A DNA stretch of 64,000 nucleotides, taken from Anastrepha obliqua. Lineage: Eukaryota > Arthropoda > Insecta > Diptera > Tephritidae. The stretch is taken from positions 126,843,601 through 126,907,600 of the forward strand of contig NC_072894.1 of NCBI RefSeq assembly GCF_027943255.1, given 5' to 3'. The notes beneath the pieces were generated by a model, which made no database searches, was not told where the DNA came from, and saw only the letters and a program-made list of their open reading frames with translations. Position numbers and translations under genes: made by a program. Shown here piece after piece: positions 39,701 to 48,700 of the stretch. Within the stretch, counting starts at the first letter, position 1. The number at the start of each line of letters is the position of its first letter.

Positions 39701-42700
39701 GTCTTTATAAGAGAAAACTTGACACCGTCGCTAGTCGCGAATTCACAACATGCATACTCTAAAAGTAGATCCACAAAGACAGCATTAAATTCACTAGTAG
39801 AAATCAATAGAGAATAAAGAGTATTCTCTGGTAGCCTTCCTAGACATAGAGGACGCTTTCAACAACATCCTACCGAAGGCCATAACAACCAGTTACTACT
39901 AGGCAGGTTCATAATTTCGATGTTGACCCGATACGCAGATCCGTCAAGAGGGGCACCCCTCAGGGCGGTGTACTTTCTCCTCTGGATTCTAGCAATCAAT
40001 CAATTGTTGAAGAATCTAGAGGAAAGGAGGATACACGCAGTGGCCTACGCAGACGATGTTGCTATATGCAGATACCCTCTGCAACATAATGAAAAATGAT
40101 TTGAACGATGTAAGTCGGTGGACTGCATCGAGTGGTCTTGGCATAAATCCCAACAAAACAGAACTAATCATTTTCACCAAAAAATACAGGATACCTGCTC
40201 TAAACCCTTACCCTTGAGGGAATCACACTGTCAATTAGAGAAGAGGCAAGCTACCTAGGACTAGTATTAGATAGGAAGCTCTCGTGGAAACATACGATTA
40301 ATGCTAGAGTCAAAAAAACAGCCACAGCACTCTATACATGCAAAAGAATTGTGGGGACAAAATGGGGCCTAACCCCAAAAATAGTTCACTGGCTATATAT
40401 AATACAACAGCGGTAAGGCATATCATGACATACGGTGTCTTAGTCTGGTGGCCAACATTCGCGAAAAGAACAACAATATCACTTCATAAGCGGGGCACTT
40501 AAGACTACGCCCACGGCAGCGATGAATCTCATGCTGCACCTATTACCGATTGAGGCCTACAGCAAACAGCTGGCGGCGAAATCGGCACTTAGATTAAGAG
40601 AATCTTCCAACTTAGCCCTCTAACAAAAGAGGTCACGCAAGAATACTAGACGAGTACCTCTTCCTACATCAAACGACAGATTTTTGTAGCTCAGTGGAGT
40701 TGCATTTAAACACATCCTTTACCACAGCTTTCCCAACGAGAGAAGATTGGGACAATGGGGTAATGGACAATAAAAGCAGAATCAGCATCTATACTGGTTC
40801 CCAGCTAAATGATGAAGTAGGCGGAGGCCTTCATTCTGAAGGAATTAATGTAAACATCTCATTTCGGTTACCGGATCACTGCAGCGTCTTTCAAGCTGAA
40901 ATATTGGCTATCAGAGAATGCCTGCTAGCCCTAAACAAAGTGTCCTCACAACAAGACATATAAACATATATTCAAATAGTCAATCGGCCCTGAAAGCTTT
41001 AAAATCGGCTAATATTAACTCGGCAGGCAATGGCCAACCTCCGAGTGTATTTCTGCCATAAAAAAGCTCCTCATAAAAATATCTGCCGTTCGGAGTCGGC
41101 TTGAAACTGTAGGTCCCTCCATTTGTGGAACAACATCAAGACGCACGCCTCAAATAGGAGGAGGAGCTCGATCAAACACCAAATAAGGGTGTACGCGCCA
41201 ATTATATACATAACGGGTGATCAATTAAGAGGAGTTTTTTTCATTTGCGTTTTTTTTACAGATCGCGCGCGAGTTGTGGCAAACTGTCATCGTGGATTTG
41301 TTGAACAGCGTTTGGCATTTCATCATGGAAAGACTCACACCGCAACAACGTCTACAAATTGTTCAACTGTATTATGAAAATCAGCGTTCTGTGACAAATG
41401 TTTTTCGTGCGCTTAGACCGCATTATGGTCAACATAATCGGCCTGCCTTAAACACTATTCGACATACCATCAACAAATTTGAATCCGAATATTCATTGGT
41501 GGATAATTCTCGACCGAATAGACCACGTCCAGCAAGAAGCATTGAGAATATAGCGGCAGTAGCAGAGAGTGTACGTGAAAACCGCGATGAATCGATTCGG
41601 CACCGTTTTCAGCAACTTGGACTGTCGTATGGAACAACTTGGTCAATTTTGCGGAAGGATCTTCATTTAAAAGCATACAAAATACAGCTCGTACAAGAAC
41701 TAAAGCCAAATGACCTTCCTGCACGTCACCGTTTTGCTGATTGGGCTCTTGAAAAGATTGAAGAAGATCCGCTGTTTTCGAGCAAAATTTTGTTCAGCGA
41801 TGAGGCGCATTTCTGGCTCAATGGTTACGTCAATAAGCAAAATTGCCGTATTTGGGATGAAGTGCAACCAGAACAGGTTCAAGAGCTACCTTTACACCCA
41901 GAGAAAACAACGGTCTGGTGTGGTTTATGGGCTGGTGGAATCATCGGTCCATATTTTTTCAAAAATAATGATGGCCGCAACGTAACTGTGAATGGTGCTC
42001 GCTACCGTACCATGATATCGGACTTTTTGCTACCTGAAATTGAATCTAATGATCTCTACGACATTTGGTTTCAACAAGATGGAGCCACTTGCCATACAGC
42101 TCGTGAAACAATGACTTTATTGAGAAGTCATTTCGGAGAGCAGCTGATTTCACGTTTAGGACCTGTGAGTTGGCCACCAAGATCTTGTGATATCACACCT
42201 TTGAACTTTTTTCTTTGGGGATTCGTGAAGTCCAAGGTCTATGCTGATAAACCAGCTACGATTGAAGCTCTGGAAGCCAACATTACGCGTGTTATTCACG
42301 ACATACCAGTCGAAATGCTCGAACGAGTGATTGAAAATTGGACCTTCAGAATGGACCACCTTAAGCGTAGTTGCGGCCAACATTTGAATGAAGTCATATT
42401 CAAAAAGTAAATGTCAAAGAATGTCCTTTCAAATGATAAATAAAGGTTTTGAACATAATTTACATTTTTGTTTTTTTTTAACTATTGAAAAAAGCACCTC
42501 ATGATTGATCACCCGTTATATATTAACTTGAAGACAGTAAAAGAATGTATCGACGTTTTGACAGAACTATCACAGTACTTTGTAATAAACCTGCTCTAGG
42601 TGCCGGGTCATAGAGACATAGAAGGCAACTGCAAAGCAGATGAGCTGGCGAGATTGGGTACCACATTACTGATCCAACCAGACAAAGCGAACATACCTAT

Positions 42701-45700
42701 ACCTTTAGCAACTTGCAAGATGCGTATAGATAAACACACTATCAGTGCTGCCAACAGGCTATGGTCTCAGTCCCTGACCTGTGCAACTAGTAGAATGACG
42801 TGGCCGGAATGGAACATGGGCCGCACAAACCGACTGTTGAAACTAAACAGGAAAAACATGCGAAATCTTCTCGGGGTCCTAACAGGGCAATGTCGGATTG
42901 GCAGGCATGCCAGTAGACTGGGAGCGCTCCATAACGACTATTGCAGAAGCTGTAACGACATTGAAGAAGTAGAGACTATAGAACACTTTCTATGCGGGTG
43001 CATGGCTCTGGATAGAAGAATAACAAGTCTTGTTAGATATATCAAAGGCACAGGTTGGTTCAATGAGAAAAATGTAGAGTGAGGAGAGGGGACAGCCCCG
43101 GTGGTATCACAACTGGTCTGCAGCCGGCCTAGGTGTGTCAAACGACAACCACTATACCTACCTACCTACCTAACCTATAGAAAAAACCATTTTTTTTTAG
43201 TTTTATCAAGGTGAACATAACACCCGTTAAATGCAATACTTCTTTCCTCATAAACTTCGGATAGGGGTCATGCTTCTTTGCTGAACTTACCAGATTCCAC
43301 ACCATTCCATTCACTAACAACATTATGGTGATGTTGATGGGGATTTGGATGATCTTCAACAATGCCTTCGTATAATTTCGGATCAGTTGCGAGTTTTTCA
43401 TCACCGTCGACTTCAAATATTTCCGTAACTTTGACCTGGAGGTACATAATTTATTTTTAAAAGTTATATAATTTTTGTGTCAATAAACTTACCTTGTTCG
43501 TTAAATCGTCTGTGTAATAGTAAGCGTAGAGCGCATCATTGTGGGTGGTCACTTTAAGGACATGTTCATAGTTGTCTACGTCCCCTTCTATTGAAGGAGC
43601 TCCGCTGAAGAGAAACATTTAATATATCATTAGTTAATAGTAAGAAAACCCTTAAACACATGGATAAAAAATTCAACTTTCTGATAATTTACCAAAACGA
43701 ACAAAGTATGAATGAAATCTCATTGCTTTTATCAGCTGAAAAGCAGTTGATTCTTTCATCATTTCAAAAAAACAAAAAACACAAACAAAAAGGAGTACAT
43801 CTCATGTATAAACTGAGGTTTTGCATTCATCGTAAAATCTCCATAAACAACTCTTATTAATTTGTGGGTTTTACATACCCTATGATCAAAAAGTACCGGG
43901 ATTGTTTACTTTAAACGAACCGCGCACGTGGGAACCGGTCCATATTTTTTCTTATGTTGCTAGGACTGTAAGACGACACACATCTGACACTTTTTAGCGC
44001 CATCGGATCATTTGAGAGATGATGTACGTCGCAAACGGCTGGAAATTTGGGCAAACAATTCTTGGATTTTGCATGATGATAACGCGCCATCGCACCGAGC
44101 CTAAATTGTGCTGGATTATTTGACCAGACACCAAATAAATACCATCGTGCAAGCATCTTATTCACCTGATGTGGCCCTGTGCGACTTCTTTTTGTTTCTC
44201 AAGTTGAAGTTACCAATTCGTGGAAGGAGATTTCCGTCGATAGAGAAGACCAAAGAGAATGCGACGAAGGAGCTGAAGGCCATCCCTTCGTCGGCCTACC
44301 GGGGACAGAATTAGGTTAAACGTTGGCACATGTGTGCTGCTTCAGACGGGTCATATTTTGAAGGAGATAAAATAAATTTGCCAGATAATTAACTCTGTTT
44401 TGTTTTATTTAAACATTCCTGGTACTTTCTGATCATAGGGTATGTACTTCAGGGGAATGAGTAAAACCAAAGCGGACCTGAGATCCAAAACTATAGCAAT
44501 TTCAGGGAAATCTCAAACTAAAAGCTATGGAGGTTGTTCAGTTTTCAAGCCAATGAAATAAGAGACAATAGCAAGAAGGCGAACCCCAGTTCCAGAAAAC
44601 GTAAGACCAGTGATAACGCCCAGCGATGAGCACAATTTTGCAACAAAGTATAAATTAAAAAAAACATGCTTCCGAATCTTCTGTTGGTTAGATTGGGGAT
44701 TTCCCAGAAACTATGCATACTATATAACTAAATATATAAAAATTATTCTGGAGAAAATATTGCAACATTTTAATAAAAATCGAAACTTGTCTTAAAGCTT
44801 GCTTTGCGCTATTTCCCACAATTAAATAGTTGTAGTTCAAGTTCAAGTCCAGGGGAGAGCCCGGCATGGAATATTCATTCATATTCAAAAGAGAATAAGC
44901 CATATTGAATTAAAAATGCACAGGATTCTTCATCGTCAATATTAGAAAAGGTTAAACAAGGAATTCACTCATATTGAGAAATATCGTGTCGCTACTAATA
45001 GATATTGTAATACGAGGGGTGCCTTTTATATGTCGGGATTAGAGAACAAAAACAAATTTCGAAATTTAATTATCGAAAATCACTTTATTGTTTTTCAAAA
45101 TATTCTCCATGAAGATCTATACACTTTTGCATGCGTTTGAACCAATTGTCAAAGCACTTTTGCCACTCTGAATGAGGTACCTCCAAAACATGCATTCTGA
45201 ATGCCGCAACCTCTTCTTCAGGTGTCGAAAAACGTTGACCTCTCAGTTTGTTTTTTACGTACGGGAATAAAAAGAAGTCATTCGGTGCCAAGTCAGGACT
45301 ATACGGCGGATGACCCATTAATTCGATGTTTTGGGTGCTCAAAAATGCAGTTGTTTGAGGCGATGTGTGAGAGCTCGCCTTGTCCTGGGGAAGAGTGATC
45401 CGTATTTGGCAATTGGTTTTCTTAATTTCTTGGAAGACAACTGGCAAACAAATGGTTCTGTACCACTCAGAATTTACTGTTCTGCGTTGTTCTAGTCGTA
45501 CGGTTGCGACATGTCCAGTTTTTCCGAAAAAATAGGCGACCATTTGCTTGAAAGTGCTTCGTGCGCGAACAACTTTTGTTGTATTTGGCTCATCTTGAAA
45601 CACCCATACAGTCGACTGCTTTTTACTTTCGGGCTCATACGCGTGAATCCATGATTCATCCCTGTCATGATGTCATAGACGTGTTTCGAAGCCCCGCGAT

Positions 45701-48700
45701 CGTATTTTTTGAGCATTTCCTTCGACCAATCGACACGAGCCTTTTTTTTGAGCGATTGACAAACGCGAACAAATTTTTTTGACAGTCAAATGTTTATGCA
45801 ATATTGAATGTATGCTGGTCCCACTAATGCCTAAGATTGTCTCAATCTCACGATAGGTCACATGACGATCTTGCAATATCAGTTCGCGCACAGCATCAAT
45901 GGTTTTCGGAACAACAACTGATTTTGGACGACCTTCACGAAACTCGTCTTGGAGTGAACTACGACCACGATTGAATTCACCATATCATCGATAAACACTG
46001 GTCCTTGATGGAGCTTCATCGCCAAAAAATGAATTAAATTCGCCCACGCAATGTTGCTGAGTTAATCCACGTCGAAAGTTGTAAAAAATAATCGTACGAA
46101 AATGTTCACGATTTAATTCCATTTTTGGACCGAGATGAATCTTTTAATTTACTGTAAACAACACAAATAGGCTGGTATTTCAAAACGTTCTGAGGACGTA
46201 AAAGCCAAAAAATGTCGTACTTTGCGATACAGATGTCAGTTGCCAGATTGCAACACCAGGGTTGCCAAATCCCGAAATATAAAAGGCACCCTTCGTATAT
46301 TATCAAGACTTCATTATTTTAATTTCATATGAAAATAAAATTTATTCTTTATGATATCCTGGTTTTTAAGCACTCTTTAACTCTCATAAACCTTTTTGTT
46401 TTTAATCTACCAACATAATATTCCATGCACTGGCACGGAACTCAGTCGGTCATGAACTCAGGGCAATAAGTGCAGATTTACTAAAATACACGCCGATTGA
46501 CTCAGGCGCCCTAAATATAATGATCTAGCATAAAGCAAACATGCTTGGGACTTTTTAGTGTGAAAATAATGAACTGCAAGAAAATAAATGCAGTCCAGAC
46601 CAGAAGAATCAATCAGGACCATTTCTCGCTGCAGAACTATTTCAGAACTAAAATATTAAGCATAATTTCCAAAAGAATGATTCAAAAACAGTGCAATTGA
46701 CATTGAAGGGAGACATTTTAATAACAGCTTAAACGAGACACAATCGTGACATAGTAACAGTCGAAACACCGAACATGAGTGGTGATGAAAAGAAAATAAT
46801 AAAACAAAATTAAAGCACGTGCTTCTAAACATAGGCTCAGTTTTGGAGGTACGTTCTATACACATATAGTTTATTTTGAGCTCCACAATATCAACGAAAT
46901 CATCACCAGAGATCGCAATTCATAAAAATTTAACTATGCATGTTAACAACGTTTTCTATTGTACATATTACAAAACCGGTCAGGAATGGTAAAAACTTTC
47001 AAATTACTCGTTCTATACATTTTTAATCAAGGTTGAAACACTGAACATCTTCAATGATTGATTTAAAAACTTACCATTCATCCACTAATATCGACACTCT
47101 TGGGCCATAAAGACGCTTGGAATGCAGTAAACCAGTCGTATCGAAGTGGGGTGTTTCACAAATCTGTATTTAAACAAAAATGAGATTTGTATTCTAAAAG
47201 CTGCAATATTTGATTATATAGTATATATTAACTCACCGTTAATTTACTTAAAATGCGAGTGTGTATTGTGTTAGTTAACAGCCTTAAAATATTTTCTACC
47301 CTCACGCGAATGTGTCTGGCTATTACTGGTGTCACTTTTAAGATCCTAGGAAGTAAAACAAAATAGAGTGTGCAAAAATAGTGGAGCGGAAAATTAGTAA
47401 AAAGTGTAAATTTTGAATTTAACTTTTGTTAGTGTTTGCCTAATTCTTTCAGATGATAGTAATTGAACTGACATGAAAGAATCAATTAGGTCAATTGTGG
47501 AGTTTCCAAGCCAATTTGGTTAGCCAATGCGTTTTTATTTATAAGTTCATAAATAATTAATTTTTTTCAACGAAATGTGTAGAAAGGAAATATAGCATGT
47601 ACATATATTCTTTATAATAAATAGGAGAAATGAAATTTTAAATATTGTGTGACAAAATGTAATCCAAAACTCCTCAATTTTTTTCCAAATTTTTTATTAT
47701 GTTTTTCATACTTCGGAATGTTGTAATTTATGATTGCATATAAATAGTAGATGGAAATACTTGCTACAGTTTTACAATTTCTAGTGTAATTTTTACGTAA
47801 TATTGCACAGCAATATAAGCAATTATTGCATAATTTAAGATAAATAATAAGACATTCTCGTTTTTCGTACAAAACCAAAATTTATAATTTAAATTCCAAT
47901 TAACTATGTCATGGAATAAATCCACATTTCTAACTACATGAAAACGTATACATACATACATACTTATGTACATCAATATTTATTACTTTCAAATTATCCT
48001 AATATTTACTAAAATGGTTATATTTTCGTTAGGCGCTCGCAAATGTCTTCCCAAATGGCTTTGGAAGCTGCTTGACTGTTCTAGAATTAAACAGCAAAAT
48101 ATAAAATAAGCTTAATGCAAATAATATGGAATAAATTAAGTACATAAATGAAAAGTGGTTATTTTTGGTTTGTTTCAAGCACAGTATTCCTTTTATTCTA
48201 TACACAGCTGCGAAAAAATGCTTTTCTTAAAATGTGTTTGCCCTAGGAAGGAGTGGATGAAAAGAGAGTTGATATAAAGGGTGTTTTTTTTTAGAGGTTA
48301 GGTTTTCAAGTTGGCACTACTTTTTTCGTAGATAGTCTTTTTGACAGCTGTCACTTGATTTATGCTCAGTTTGGTTTGCCATTTCATAATGAATAGACTT
48401 ACACCTGAACAACGTTTGCAAATCGTGCAAATTTATTACGAAAATAATGGTTCGGTTCGCGCGGTTCGAAAATAATGGTTTTTGTTCAGCGATGAATCTC
48501 ACTTTTGGTTGAATGGGTATGTCAATAAGCAAAATTGTCGCATTTGGAGTGAACATAATCCACAAGCCATTGCTGAGACGCCGTTACATCCTCAAAAAGT
48601 CACTGTTTGGTGTGCTCTATGGGCAGAGGGAATCATTGGTCCACATTTCTTTAAAAATGAAGCCGGCCATAATGTTACAGTCAATGTAGAGCGCTATAGA

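Larger units (their letters stand above)
39020..43176 (+). mobile_element. LINE of LOA/R1 type, degenerate, carrying nested SINE and mariner
   Basis: Plus-strand blocks in order: linker (KKYKKEIRKAKTSSWRTFCG near 39130), RT (ENFKPYKTPGPDGIIPA near 39450; WREVRVVFIPKAGRSSPTKP, DFRPISLSSFLLKTLERLID), the catalytic box AYADDVAIC near 40045, and KTELIIFTKKYRIPAL near 40160. The RNase H start is SRISIYTGSQLNDEVGGGL near 40770. After the insertion, RNase H resumes (VPGHRDIEGNCKADELARLG near 42600), with the tail CRSCNDIEEVETIEHFLCGC. It ends with CCTAC repeats at 43155-43176. Many frameshifts. Antisense inside a bmm intron. Confidence 0.85.
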
